Source: Locusta migratoria (taxonomy: Eukaryota; Arthropoda; Insecta; Orthoptera; Acrididae). Taken from it: a stretch of DNA of 64,000 bases. The notes beneath the pieces were generated by a model. That model was not told where the DNA came from, did not search any database, and saw nothing but the letters and a program-made list of their open reading frames with translations. The DNA is taken from contig CM048744.1 of assembly GCA_026315105.1 (NCBI GenBank), forward strand, positions 656,955,676-657,019,675, in the 5' to 3' direction. Positions 1 to 10,453 of this stretch are shown here, one piece after another. The first letter of the stretch is position 1, and every line of letters starts with the position of its first letter. Made by a program: the position numbers and the translations under genes.

Positions 1-199
1 GTTTGTAATCCTATGGGACCAAACTACGTTGGTCATCAGTCCCTAGTCTTAGAAACTACTTAAACTAATTTAAACTAACGTAATGACAACATACACACAC
101 ACACATCCATACCAGAAAGAGGATTCGAACCTCCGACGCGGCAGGCCTCGCGATCCGTAACGTGGCGCTCCAGACCGCTCGGCTACTCCCGTGCGGCTT
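1..199 (-). mobile_element. tRNA-derived SINE (locust family), 5'-most copy
   Basis: On the minus strand the copy begins with a tRNA-like head (GCCGCACGGGAGTAGCCGAG) and carries a pol III B box (GGTTCGAATCC). It continues into the family's tail, which contains GGGACTAGGGACTGATGACC-like sequence and ends at the window edge. The same head-to-tail unit recurs about ten times here. An internal ACACAC tract is present. Non-coding; it would be mobilised by a LINE RT. Confidence 0.85.
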
Positions 200-1473
200 T
201 TATCATAGAAATATATGTTTATTGCGCTTGTTTATTCGGACAGCAAAGAAAAACAGCATTAAGTAAAGGCAAACGCGAGTTTTTTGTGTCTAATCCACAT
301 ATCGATGTAAACAAGAGCAGAATGCAAGCTCAAAGCAACACGATCTTAGGCTCTGTATCCGATACTTCTAAAATATATCACTAAACTTGAACAAAACAAC
401 ACTGTTCGCATAAACTACGTGTTATGTTTGGAATCGCAGGGAATGAAAATGGCGGATGCGCCAGCCTGTGTTTCTAGGAGCTGTAATGGCGTGCGTGACG
501 TCACTTGCCCCACCACCACAGCTCGGAGCTGGGACAGTGAGCGCTCGTGTGTGCTGCTGCTCGCGGAGCAGCCTGTTGGAACAGCCTGCAGTAGGGTATG
601 TGACTGATTTCTGTAAATAGTCTCAAATTGTTAAGTATACCTTTCACTACTCGTAACATGCTATTCGTCATGAATTGCAGTACTTGTTAAAGCCGGGGAA
701 CTGAAAGTGAAATAAGTTGAAAGTCCGCCGAAATACTTCACCATTTGATGCCTATGACGTCAACTGAGATGACGCTACGCCTGCTATCGTAAAATCCGCT
801 AACAGTGATATATCGTTTGGACACTCACGTTTATCAAAGTGATCTACCAATATTGCGTATTACAACACTGTACAAGTACATCGACAAAAAACTCAGATAA
901 TTTGTTTTTGCTTGTTCCAAGCAATGAGAAATGTGTAAAATGTTATTGAAGCTCGCTTCTAATATCGTAAATAGGTAGCGGCCACTTCGTTTATTTATGA
1001 GAGGATCATTTTCAGTAAACACTCCGAACGATAATTAATAATCTGTTGGTTCACTACTCTATCATGCTCTGCTATTGCGACGGTGGAAAGTATAACTGAG
1101 CTGATGCTTACATTTGCCAAACAGCTTTTCGTGATATGACGCGACTACGATCTGTATTTAAAGTTTTATTTTTATTTTCTTTCATACAGAGGGTGAACTT
1201 ACGAATATCATATTAATTATCAATTCTAATATTTACGATAATCATGCAGTATTTCCATATATGATCGAAAAGTCTCATTTTGAGTGCATCTGGTGTATGC
1301 AACTACTTTTAATAAAATTTCAAATGACTACTAATTTCGTCAGTAATTCGATTCTCTTTCACAGAATCGCAATTTTCTGTGACAATTAAGGGGGGGGGGG
1401 CAGTAGAGAATTAGATTTCAACCGAACGCAAAATTTGAAAACCACGACACTAACCGTTACGCAGCAAAACAGC
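200..1473. other. No gene seen; unidentified DNA
   Basis: Only short open frames without recognisable domains. Two TGACGTCA-type palindromes (near 497 and 753) look like CRE sites, but without a promoter or gene they mean little. A run of 11 G lies at 1390-1400. Confidence 0.5.
1390..1400 (+). repeat. Poly-G homopolymer (11 nt)
   Basis: Uninterrupted G run read directly from the sequence. It may be length-variable. Confidence 0.9.
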
Positions 1474-1672
1474 TGCCGGCCGCGATGGCCGAGGAGACTG
1501 AGGCGCTCCAGTCACGGTCTGCACGGCCACTACGGTCGGGGGTTCGAATCCCCCCTCGGGCATGGATATTTGTGCCGACCTTAGGAAAAGGTAGTTGATA
1601 AGTAGTTTGTAAGTTTAGGGACTGATGACCCCGTAGTTAAGTCCCATAAGCTTAACAAACATTTGAACATTT
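1474..1672 (+). mobile_element. tRNA-derived SINE, full length
   Basis: Starts GCCGGCCGCGATGGCCGAGG (tRNA-like head with an A-box-like segment). It has the B box GGGTTCGAATCCC and then the conserved body with TTTGTGCCG, TAGTTTGTAAGTTTAGGGAC and TGATGACC, ending CAAACATTTGAACATTT. All landmarks of the family are present, so this is a good reference copy. Confidence 0.92.
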
Positions 1673-1728
1673 GAGCAAAACTGCTACGCCAAATGCTGCC
1701 GGAGCAAATAGCCTCTCTTTACAGATAT

Positions 1729-2422
1729 ACAGGGTGTTACGAAACGGTACGGTCAAACTTTCAGGAATCATTCCTCACACACAAAGAAAGAAAATATGTT
1801 AGGTGGACATGTGTCCGAAAACGCTGAATTTCCATGTTAGAGCTCATTTTATTACTTCTCGTCAATTCACATTAATCATGGAATGGAAACACACAGGAAC
1901 AGAACGTACCAGCGTGACTTCAAACACTTTGTTACAGGAAATGTACAAAATGTCCTCCGATAGCGAGGATACATGCATCCAACCTCCGTCGCATGGAATC
2001 CCTGATGTGCTGATACAGCCCTGGAGAATGGCGTATTGTATCACAGCATAGACAAGAGCTTTCAAATGCCCCCAAAAATGAAAGTCAAGAGGGTTGAGGT
2101 CAGGAGAGCGTGGAGGCCATGCAATTGGTCCGCCTCTACCAATCTATCGGTCACCGAATCTGTTGTTGAGAAGCATACGAACACGACGACTGAAATGTGC
2201 AGGAGCTCCATTGTGCATGAACCACATGTTGTGTCGTACTTGTAAAGGCACATGTTCTAGCAGCACAGCTAGAACAGCTAGAATATCCCAGTTGCTTCGA
2301 ACGTCTGCCTGTCGGGACACCTTCGGTCTGGAAATCTGTCGCGATACAAACATACCGCTCCACGGCTATTCCCCCGTGCAAATCTATACATCAAATGGGC
2401 ATCTGCCAACTCCGCATATGGA
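1729..2422 (-). pseudogene. Internally deleted mariner/Tc1-superfamily element with transposase remnants
   Basis: The terminal repeat TACAGGGTGTTACGAAACGG begins at 1729. On the minus strand, two transposase pieces are fused. A short N-terminal piece (GVPTGRRSKQL region, about 2280-2400) joins directly to a C-terminal catalytic piece with HNGAPAHFSRRVR and WPPRSPDLNPLDFHFWG (about 2060-2270). In this superfamily these carry the second and third acidic residues (D, then D in SPDLNPLD). The middle of the protein, including the first Asp region, is missing. The other terminal repeat is not found, so the copy is also truncated near 2420. It cannot encode a working transposase. Confidence 0.8.
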
Positions 2423-2950
2423 TCTGTCCTTGAAATTAGGTGTTCCTTTATCCCGCGAGCTATTAGAGAATGGAAATGGAAATGCTGAGAATTATCATAA
2501 AAGCGGATTCGATGGCCTGTCTCCCATGCACTTCAATTATTTATGTAGATGATGTAGTATAATGATGACATAGCTGGGATTTTAAATAGTGCTAACATAG
2601 AAAGATCTCCTCAAATAACAATTATACAAGGGAAACAAAGAACTCCCTGATGTATTTTACACAACATTTAACTCAAGAAGAAGTTTTATAATCTTTTTAC
2701 TCGAACGGGAAATGAAATGTATATGACCGAATGAAATAGTCAACAGATTAGTGAGATATCAACTTAAGTAACTCCTAAGCAGGAAATTGAAACAAAGAAT
2801 AAAAAAATTGGATAACAAGAATTCTTCACTCTTTTGAAGTACATTTAAAGGAATAGCAGGTAACACAAAAAGTGGAAACTCAACATTGAAACATTATAGT
2901 CGCTGACATTACGCACGAGGCAAAATTGCCTTAGAAATGTTTTAGAGTAC
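2423..2950. other. No feature recognised
   Basis: AT-rich sequence between two element relics. No domain-bearing frame. Confidence 0.4.
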
Positions 2951-4330
2951 ATTCATCACCATTAAAACGATGAAAGATTTGATATGAACCGTGAAATTGT
3001 AGTCTACACTCAACTCCAGGAAATGCTTAGTGTTAAAATGATTTTGAACGATGAGCAGTATCTTTTAATGGCGGATATTACAGAAGATGGATTAACATCA
3101 GTCATAAATAATGGGAAAAACAATGCACCGTGTACAGATGTGTTTACACGCAGAACCTTGAGATTCGCATCAATGAAATTACTTAAATCACAAAGAAATT
3201 TTTTTCATGTGGTGTTAAAACAACAACAATTTCCACATAATTGGAAAACAGTTAAAGTAATCATGTTATTAAAACCAGAAAAATTCACAAACAATCCAAG
3301 ATCGATCGACCGATAATCTTTTTATCAGTGGGTAAAACTTTTGGCACAATTACAAGAACAATAATTGAACATTTTATTTGTAGAAGACAAGTGTTACCAC
3401 TACATAAGCTGGATTTAGAAAAAGTCACTTAACTTTGGATCCAATCCTCAGAAATGGCACTAGTGTTTCTGCACTATGGCACTGATGTTAGATATAGAAA
3501 ATGCTATGATCGAGTATGGCACAGGCCTATTACTACAAGTTATTAAAAATGGGATTCCCTAATAATACAGTAAAATTTATTGCTATCTATTTTGATCAAA
3601 TACCAACAGTGATGTACGTAAAAGATGCTATTTCACACCATTTTCCCCGAATGCCGGGGGAAAAGTGCAATTTATCTCCTTCGTTATATTTTTTACATAC
3701 AGTGTATATACCATTACAGTCTAAATGGAATAAAGAAATGGCTATACGCAATTTACACGGCGTACTGGTGGCACGTACTTACGTCAGAAGGAATTAGTCG
3801 TCTCAGAAATCAGTACATCCAGAAACTAGAGCCCTGGTATAACTTTCGACTCTACTCTGACACCTAGCCATATCGGGACTGATTATGAAGGCCAGAAGGC
3901 TTGCTTAAGCTAATCAAAGGCACTTTATTATATACCTATTCCAGCTACATTAGACCAACTCTAGAATGTGCAGCACCAATATGGATTATCGCTGTACCGC
4001 ACTCTCCCAAGATTTTTAGCACTGAAAGATGAACTTCTCGAATAGTGGCAAACCTGAGCCCAAGCACTACTAAGGATGAGTTATGTAGGATTACATGTGT
4101 ACAGGATCTAGAACAAAGATTGATCACATTAGCAGCAAACTGCGGAGCTGCAAGATTAACAGTGGAAAGAAAAAGGAGAACTTTTCAAAAGGGCGCCAAT
4201 AAGATTGGATCATCTAAGATATAAATATCCATATCCGACTACTGCCACAGCTCTAGCCATTGCGAAGACGTATCCTGGAGTATACGCGTTATAAGCAGTC
4301 CTAGGTCAACAAGATTTATTTCAGAACTTG
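2950..4330 (+). pseudogene. Jockey-like LINE ORF2 (reverse transcriptase) relic
   Basis: Degenerate RT spread over several frames. The first part (2984-3316) has PHNWKTVKVIMLLKPEK, the finger motif before the RPISLL-type block. The next (3516-3800) has LLKMGFPNNTVKFIA and PGEKCNLSPSLYFLHT, matching the G-V-P-Q-G-S-x-L-S-P-x-L-Y block with the catalytic glycines altered. The last (3900-4150) has SSYIRPTLECAAPIW, the post-RT segment typical of Jockey-group LINEs. The catalytic YADD box is not recognisable. Many stops and frameshifts indicate an old copy. Family assignment is from motif order; the exact clade is uncertain. Confidence 0.72.
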
Positions 4331-6639
4331 GAATATGGACAATAACAGATCTGTTCCTTCTACTTTTTATACGTTTTTTCAATAGTTTAATATTTAATTT
4401 AAATTTTATATAAGTGTACTCTAACGTTCTGAAGTTCTTTTTCTAGGGACGTTTTTCCTCAGACAAAGAAACGGGCTAAACTCTCGTAAGTGATTACAGT
4501 AAATGGAAGAACAGTGATAATAAAGACAGTAGTCCAACTCCTTTTATTAAATAAAAAATGTCACCATAGAATAGGTTTTACCTACCCTGGCCCAAAACGA
4601 ACCCATCTAATGTTTGAGAAAGTGCCCGCCATTCCCATCAGGAATTTATATATATACTAGCTTAATTAAACCCGCGGGCCCGCTCGCGTGTTGGTTGATT
4701 ATGATAGATCAGATATCTTTCAGTAGAGTGCCATGAGACTGGTTTTGAAGGACGAAATACAATACCTTCTTAACAAATAAAAACTTTTAATCAACATTCA
4801 AATAAGAAAATAAAATTATGTGAAGTGCGTAATGATTTACAATGAATAATACATACATTATTCCTTATAGCCTATGTTGCAATATCTCAACACGTATGGT
4901 GTGAGTAATGTCTAAAAACATTTTAATTTAACGACTTTCAACCACCATATCATCCACCCCCTTATAGCTATCGGCATGGAACTGCTACGGTGTACAACAG
5001 GAGACTTCAGACAACATACACATAGACCATTCATTTGCGTTCTGTAGAATGTCGAATTTCATATACACCGGTAACTTTCCATCCCAATATACTCCACCCT
5101 TTCATCGTTATCAACCCTCAAGCAACATTGCAACCAATAAAACCATTTTCAAAGAGTAAATATAATTTTCAAAAAGTAATTATTGTTCCGCATTTCGCGT
5201 TATATACTTCAAATTACTAAATATCTATCAGATCGCTATAAAAACGTGGGTAAAACCTTCCTCAGATATAAATTAGTAACTGTACAAACATTCAAGTCTC
5301 TGCGTCTTGTCGTTCTGACGTACACCGAACAGACAATTCACACACACTTGACTGTTCCTTTCCTAGAATACATATGGCAGCAGTTACAAAGCAGCGACCG
5401 GTTGTGATCATTGTTTATCGAAAAAGAGCACCGGTTGTTGTCTTGAAAATTAAGGAAATTAGCTGACGTAAACATAAAAGGATGTTCCGTGTGCTTCATA
5501 TCGAGGAAGATGATGGGCATCAGAGGTCGTTAATTCTTCATCAAGCGATGCCGGAAGAGCCCACCGTAGCCTACACGGCAAGCAAGAGAGCTGGTGAGAG
5601 AGAGGGCCGAGCAGTCAGGAGACTGACGAGGGAAGATTGGTTTGCTGAAGGCAGCTAAATTTCCGGAAGGGATGTTCATCGTGTTTTAAGTACCACGACC
5701 AAATTCTTTTTCTCTCTGTTTTTTAACAGACAGTGCGTAAATGAAATTTACCTTCACTAAAGCAAACAGCTTTCATATTTACTTTTTAAAATCGCTTATT
5801 TTCTTTCATATAAGCTGGTGTGTTAGCTTTAGAAAGGTAAATGAACACATTGTAGTTGCCAGTATGCGTTCCTGAGTCGAGAAGCGCTCATGGGTTAATT
5901 TAGGCCGCAGCGTGGATAACGAACGGAATGGAATGGACCAGACTAAGGTATTCTGTGTGTGTTTATTCAAATTCATTGCTTATCTGCAATAATTAATATG
6001 ATCATAAACCAATCCAGTTGTAATAAACTCGAAGACAAATGACATTTTAAGATTTAAAGCAAACACTACACACATAAGCGCGGGTGGCCGTGTTTTGTTT
6101 TTATAACACTTCAGTAACTCTTCAATTGTAGATGATCCTGCTGGGCTACGAATATCCTCATTATTTCTTGCTAACTCCTTTACTGATTAATATTGGACGC
6201 GTGTTTCCCAGCACATATATATATTGCAGTTTTCTGAAAATTGTGGCTAGCTACAGTCGAAATCATGGTCTCTTAGTGACGAAGACTACCGAATTTTGCC
6301 GATATGACCCGAGGAGAAAATCTATATTTGTGAGTTCCGTGGTTCAAAATGGAAGGCTTGGAACAGAATACGTTGCAGAATATAACATTTTAGAAATTAA
6401 CCAGCTCACCCCAAGAAAGCGGCAGTTCTACAAAGCATTAAATGACTATTACTCTTCCACCCGTGAGTACGGTAACCCGATCCCATCTGCATGGTGCATA
6501 TCTTACGGCTTCCATGGAAATTGGTTTTGAATAGTGTACACAATTACTAGTTGATAATAACCCACATTATTAGGTTATTAAATGCCTATAACCAGATTGA
6601 TTAATTTAATAATTGCTAATGAAACATGCGTGAAAAGAA
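4331..6639. other. Unidentified DNA, possible dispersed-repeat edge at 4660
   Basis: No domain-bearing frame. Around 4663-4695 the motif AACCCGCGGGCCCGCTCGCG follows a TATATA tract. This resembles the border of a dispersed insect repeat I cannot name. A 132-codon frame at 6132-6530 has no recognisable domain and I do not call it a gene. Confidence 0.4.
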
Positions 6640-6797
6640 ATTTTCGATGTTTGCCTATGTGGCGCATACAGATATATGTTATATGTTCATCCCCACGTGA
6701 GAACGCAACATAGGGCAGACTATGTGAGAAACAGGATTCCTTCAGAGTAACTCTACAGAAGTGAAATGTCTGGCCCTGTGCCTCATTGATTGTCATA
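6640..6797 (-). pseudogene. Helitron-type (PIF1-like) helicase C-terminal fragment
   Basis: The minus-strand peptide contains MTINEAQGQTFHFCRV, then ESCFSHSLPYVAFSRGDE. These are the last helicase motifs of PIF1-like enzymes, normally TINKSQGQT followed by FSHGQLYVALSR. In insects this arrangement is typical of Helitron Rep-helicase proteins. Only about 55 residues remain and no Rep domain or other helicase motif is visible nearby. A host PIF1 pseudogene fragment is the alternative, but the repeat context favours Helitron. Confidence 0.72.
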
Positions 6798-7126
6798 CTA
6801 TAATAACGGGTACTGAATCATAGTATCTTTGAGCATTCGCAAAGATTAGATACCAACATTTTCAAAAACATAGGCACTATAGGTATGCCACGAAAGCTCA
6901 GTGTAGCCGCAGTTTAACACATAGGGTAAGGTCGGTCGAATCGGGTCGGGAGATGAATCGGGTCAAATTTAGGAATTCCCGCCTAATCGCCATGTACGAA
7001 ATAGTATGGGAAGTGCTGCCACTCAGCGATTACTATTGGAACTCTGTGTATGAGTTGGAAAGTGATAGACATTGCCTGGCGTGTTCGTTGTTGTGTAAAA
7101 TTTTGTGGAGATTGCGCTTATTTGAG

Positions 7127-7436
7127 GTAAGTTCTTAAAATTTTCTCCTTTGTAAAACAGCTTTGGATTCAAATTCATATATCTCTGGTAATTCGTTTAG
7201 TAATTTGTTAAGTATTCGTTTAGAAGTAAATTAATATAATGGAGAAAAGGTTATGGTATTACCGGGGCGTAGTTATGCTTGTGCAGGACTGCCAACGTAG
7301 GGGAAAAATAATTTGCATTTCCGCCGAATCGGGTCAAAACAATTCGCTTGAAAAGGGTCAATGCTTTTATTTCGATTCATGGCAATTATTATATTGTTTC
7401 GTTTTGTATTAATCCGTTTTCGGTTTTTTATTGCAG
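7127..7436 (+). other. Candidate spliceosomal intron inside the pogo-like element
   Basis: A GAG|GTAAGT donor at 7127 and a pyrimidine-rich TTTTTTATTGCAG acceptor ending 7436 bracket 310 bp. The acceptor lies just upstream of the HTH-coding segment, consistent with a 5' untranslated exon or short first exon. Inference only, with no transcript evidence. Confidence 0.4.
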
Positions 7437-7460
7437 ACAGGGAAATGTAAAATTTAAACA

Positions 7461-7612
7461 GATACTTTGTGGAGCGAGGATGACATGCAAAATGCAATTA
7501 AAGCTTACTGGGAGGGTAGGAGTCAGCGCCATGCGGCGAATTGTTTGAGGTACCACATTCTTGTCTACAACGGCGAATGCAAAGTGGAATGGATTATCCA
7601 GCAAATGTAAAA
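7461..7612 (+). pseudogene. Transposase N-terminal helix-turn-helix (psq/CENP-B type) fragment
   Basis: The frame reads TLWSEDDMQNAIKAYWEGRS followed by QRHAANCLRYHI. This fits the pattern of psq/CENP-B-like DNA-binding domains at the start of pogo-family transposases: acidic W-S-E-D-D-M-Q-x-A-I, then a basic recognition helix. It would bind the terminal repeats. A stop codon sits a few codons upstream and another at about 7610, so this is a broken remnant. Confidence 0.62.
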
Positions 7613-7775
7613 GGTGGTCAGAAAACAGAAAGCACTACTTCTTACATCCCCAGAAAATATAAATGCAACAAAAAATAGATTGGAAAAAAAAAGAAAAATC
7701 TCATCCCAGCACAAAAGTTTGGGGAAACGCCAGGTTAAGAGCAGACAAGACCTACAGCATGAATCATGAGCGCCA

Positions 7776-7982
7776 CGTTCATCAGAATGCTCCGAAGAAA
7801 CAGATGACGATGACACATCTTGTGAACTCTGCAACATTAAATACAGCGATCCAGTATCAGTGAAACTCGGTGACTGGATTCAATGTCAAGGAAATGGCAG
7901 GGAATGGTACCATGAGAACTGTGTTCGTGCAGTAGGGACTAAGAGGTTTATTTGTGGAAAATGTGTTGCTATTTTAAAGTGA
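7776..7982 (+). pseudogene. PHD-like zinc-finger C-terminus of the pogo-like transposase
   Basis: An acidic tract (SEETDDDDTS) leads into C-x2-C (CELC), WIQC, the WYHENC block and a final CGKC, then a stop. The spacing is that of a C4HC3 PHD-type finger. PHD-like C-termini are known on some pogo/Tigger-type transposases of invertebrates. The frame is the same as the HTH piece, consistent with one ancestral protein that lost its catalytic middle. It is not clear whether this short frame is translated. Confidence 0.65.
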
Positions 7983-8220
7983 TGCATACATTTTCGTACT
8001 GACCCTATTCTCCGAATTGATGACCCGGTTCCCCTTACTTGAACAAGGCGAATAGGGTCATAGGAAACTATGAACAATATTTACGAATTGTTATATATTT
8101 GAATTTATAATCAAAAGAACATAGATTTTATAGATATATACAATGAAAATTTGTTCGAGTGTAAATTGGTCTTTTATTTCGATTTTAACAAATTTTGACC
8201 CGATTCGGCCGACCTTACCC

Positions 8221-8580
8221 TACAGGTACGGCAGCCCCGCTCAGTTTTAGCTACACAATGCGATTGCAGCGGTCCTAGAGACCGGAAAGCTATATTTCTC
8301 AATACGACATAAAATCAGTGCGATTTGTGTCGTTTAAATAGATTTGGAACAGCTCTACAACAGGGAGCGTATGTTAAGGCATAAATTATGGCAATAACTT
8401 CAAAATGGACCCTAAATTTGTCTTTATTTAGTTTCGTAAAGACTCTGGGACACGTGAAGCAATAGGTTACAGAACCGTTTAGTCAGATTTAGTTGTTGAG
8501 TCAATAACGTCGGTTTCTTTTAAGCACAATAAAACGGTCTCTGTCCTTGAGCAGAAAGGCGACATTATCCACTCAACGAT
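8221..8580. other. No feature recognised
   Basis: About 360 bp next to the pogo-like element with no domain, repeat motif or RNA gene seen. Confidence 0.4.
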
Positions 8581-8795
8581 GATGATTATGGTAGGGGGTT
8601 TTTGGGCGCTCGACATCTAGGTCTTCAGCGCCCTATCGAATTAATGAATATAAGGACCAATAACTGTGAACAGTAAGGAGAAAAAGGACAGCGATCCAAC
8701 AAGTAACACGTGCAGCTGATGTGAAATACATAGGTGAACAGTAGGCTTGAAGCTGGTAAAAAGTACCAAAGCTGGAGAAGAGTAAAAATTACTGA
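8581..8795 (+). repeat. Dispersed repeat beginning GATGATGAT...GGGCGCT
   Basis: GATGATGAT, then GGGCGCTCGACATCTA and TTCAGCGCCC. The same start occurs at 33843 (GGGCGCTAAATA, CATCAGCGCCC). The paired GGCGCT/AGCGCC words could fold. Class unknown; the 3' limit is set by the following SINE. Confidence 0.5.
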
Positions 8796-8994
8796 GGCCG
8801 GCTGCGGTGGCCGAGGGGACTGAGGCGCTTCAGTCACGGTCTGCACGGCCACTACGGTCGGGGGTTCGAATTCCCCCTCGGGCATGGATATTTGTGCCGT
8901 CCTTAGTGTTAGCTAGTTCGTAAGTAGTTTGTAAGTTTAGGGACTGATGACCCCGTAGTTAAGTCCCATAAGCTATACAAACATTTAAACATTT
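8796..8994 (+). mobile_element. tRNA-derived SINE, full length
   Basis: Same family as 1474-1672, with head GGCCGGCTGCGGTGGCCGAG, B box GGGTTCGAATTCC and tail CATAAGCTATACAAACATTT. One B-box base differs from the commonest form. Confidence 0.9.
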
Positions 8995-9248
8995 TGAACT
9001 AAGCTGAGGAACACGGCCGGCTGACCACAGCGGTATAAAAGGTTGAGCCAGCCACGCTGCAACATATTAAAACCTCCAGCCAAAAGTTTAGCCCATAGTT
9101 GGGAAAAATCACAAAATTTTAAAATTTTGCGCACACACTCTTCGTCATTACCTAAAATAGAGGTAAAATCTGCATCAAGATTCGCCGCAACCATCTGTGT
9201 ATGATATAAATCACATTCAATTAAAATATGGCGGACAGAAACCTGCAC
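8995..9248 (-). pseudogene. LINE ORF2 C-terminal fragment
   Basis: The minus-strand peptide has VRHILIECDLYHTQMVAANL, followed by a hydrophobic LGNDEECVRKILKFC block. H-I-L-x-E-C-x-x-Y is the C-terminal signature of LINE ORF2 proteins of the Jockey/I/R1 group, after the RT. No RT core is adjacent, so this is a dead fragment, abutting a SINE on each side. Confidence 0.62.
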
Positions 9249-9445
9249 GCCACTTAGTGTTTAACGTCCCGTCGACAGTATGGTCATTACAGACGGGCTC
9301 TTTCAAAGGAGCATCCCGGCATTTGCGTGGAGTGATTCAGGAAAATCACGGAAAACCTAAATTTGGATACCCGGAGGTGGATTTGAACCACCATCCTTCC
9401 GAATGCGAGTCCAGTGTGTTACCACTGCGCCACCTCGCTCGGTCT
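9249..9445 (-). mobile_element. Second tRNA-derived SINE family (GAGCGAGGTGGCGCAGTGG type)
   Basis: The minus strand starts ACCGAGCGAGGTGGCGCAGT, has a B-box-like GGTTCAAATCCACC and a body with TTTTCCGTGATTTTCCTGAA and GCCGGGATGCTCC, ending CGTCGACGGGACGTTAAAC. The head is tRNA-like and differs from the main SINE family. Confidence 0.8.
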
Positions 9446-9770
9446 CCTCAGGAACGTTAAAGATTTCGCGATAATAACTCCAGTCAATAACTCCAGTCCA
9501 ATCAATGACAGAAGCAAGAATGCATGGAATGAGTTACCTGCATTATATTACATGTCAAACAGTTCACGAACGCAGCCGAAAGAAGTACCACATAGACATC
9601 CAATGCAACAAAACTATTTCCGAACACAGAAGAAACAAATTCCAAAACTTCAGTCAGAGAACAGTAAGACATATCGGTATATTTGCTCTCAAAAGAAATA
9701 TAATTATACTTACTGCTAGAGGGGTTAGTCTCTTTGCAGCTGTCATATGGCAACACGTTTTACAGCAATT
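9446..9770. other. No feature recognised
   Basis: Overlapping short frames on both strands, none with a recognisable domain. Confidence 0.35.
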
Positions 9771-9966
9771 CAAATTCAAATGTTTGTAAATCTGTTGGAC
9801 TCAACAGCTTGGTTAGTCCCTAGCTCACAAACTACGTAACCTAAGGTAAACTAAACTAAGGACAACACAAACACCCATGCCCGAGGAGGAAATCAAACCC
9901 CCGACGGCGGCGGCCGCGCACACCGCAATACGGCGCTCCAGTACGCGCGACTAATCCGCCGCGGCC
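9771..9966 (-). mobile_element. tRNA-derived SINE
   Basis: Reverse-oriented copy of the main family. CATGCCCGAGGAGGAAATCA reads as the complement of the B-box region, and the head ends at GCCGCGGC (9966). More diverged than the plus-strand copies. Confidence 0.82.
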
Positions 9967-10065
9967 TTTCAGCAATGAATGTCGTGAATGTACATATTTG
10001 ACTGCCTTATAAATGGATTCTTCCGTCACTTCTTGGTAGAACTATTCCATATTTTTTTCTACTAA

Positions 10066-10206
10066 TTTATTTATTTACGAACTAGTTTTTCGGCTTACTA
10101 GGCTCTCTTCAGGTAAACATTTGACAGACGTCTAGTGTTTTGCCGACGCCTGTCTAATGTTTACCTGAAGACGGCCAAATAAGCCGAAAATTACTTCGCA
10201 AATAAG
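10066..10206. repeat. Imperfect inverted repeat (hairpin-forming)
   Basis: The left arm has TTTTCGGCTTACTAGGCTCT then CTTCAGGTAAACATT. The right arm has AATGTTTACCTGAAGACGGC then AAATAAGCCGAAAA. Arms of about 45-50 bp surround about 35 bp, itself partly self-complementary (GACAGACGTC/GACGCCTGTC). It may be a small foldback element. Confidence 0.7.
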
Positions 10207-10254
10207 CAAATTAATAGAACTAAAACTGTTTGTTTTCAACCCTAAATATTTCTT

Positions 10255-10453
10255 GCCGGCCGCGGTGGCCGAGGAGACTGAGGCGCTTCAGTCATGGTCT
10301 GCACGGCCACTACGGTCGAGGTTTCGAATCCCCCCTCGGGCATGGATATTTGTGCCGTCCTTAGTTGTAGGTAGTTCATAAGTAGTTTGTAAGTTTAGGG
10401 ACTGATGACCCCGTAGTTAAGTCCCTTAAGCTTAACAAACATTTGAACATTTA
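10255..10453 (+). mobile_element. tRNA-derived SINE, full length
   Basis: Main family. Head GCCGGCCGCGGTGGCCGAGG; the B box is slightly mutated (AGGTTTCGAATCCC). Complete tail with CTTAACAAACATTTGAACAT. Confidence 0.9.

Larger units (their letters stand above)
6924..8220 (+). mobile_element. Pogo/Tigger-like inverted-repeat DNA transposon, internally deleted
   Basis: Both ends carry GGGTAAGGTCGGYCGAATCG as inverted repeats (6924 and the complement ending 8220). A TA dinucleotide flanks each side (6922-6923, 8221-8222), the target duplication expected of Tc1/mariner/pogo elements. Inside, one frame gives a helix-turn-helix-like start (7461 on) and another stretch a zinc-finger C-terminus (to 7982). 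The DDE catalytic domain expected between them is absent, so the 1.3-kb element is non-autonomous. The motif GAATCGGGTC is iterated in the terminal and subterminal DNA. Confidence 0.82.

Noticed and set aside
117..199. Functional tRNA genes at the many GGTTCGAATCC B boxes
   Set aside because: Each is embedded in a SINE body; the cloverleaf heads are degenerate and followed by the same dispersed tail.
419..607. 62-codon frame near CRE-like TGACGTCA sites as a small gene
   Set aside because: No domain, no supporting promoter or splice structure; GC-rich DNA readily gives such frames.
4663..4700. CCCGCGGGCCCGCTCGCG as a CpG-island promoter
   Set aside because: Isolated short GC word in AT-rich DNA; it more likely marks a dispersed-repeat border.
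6132..6530. 132-codon frame as a gene
   Set aside because: No recognisable motif, sits in repeat-rich DNA, and the frame has a hydrophobic start without a clear signal peptide.
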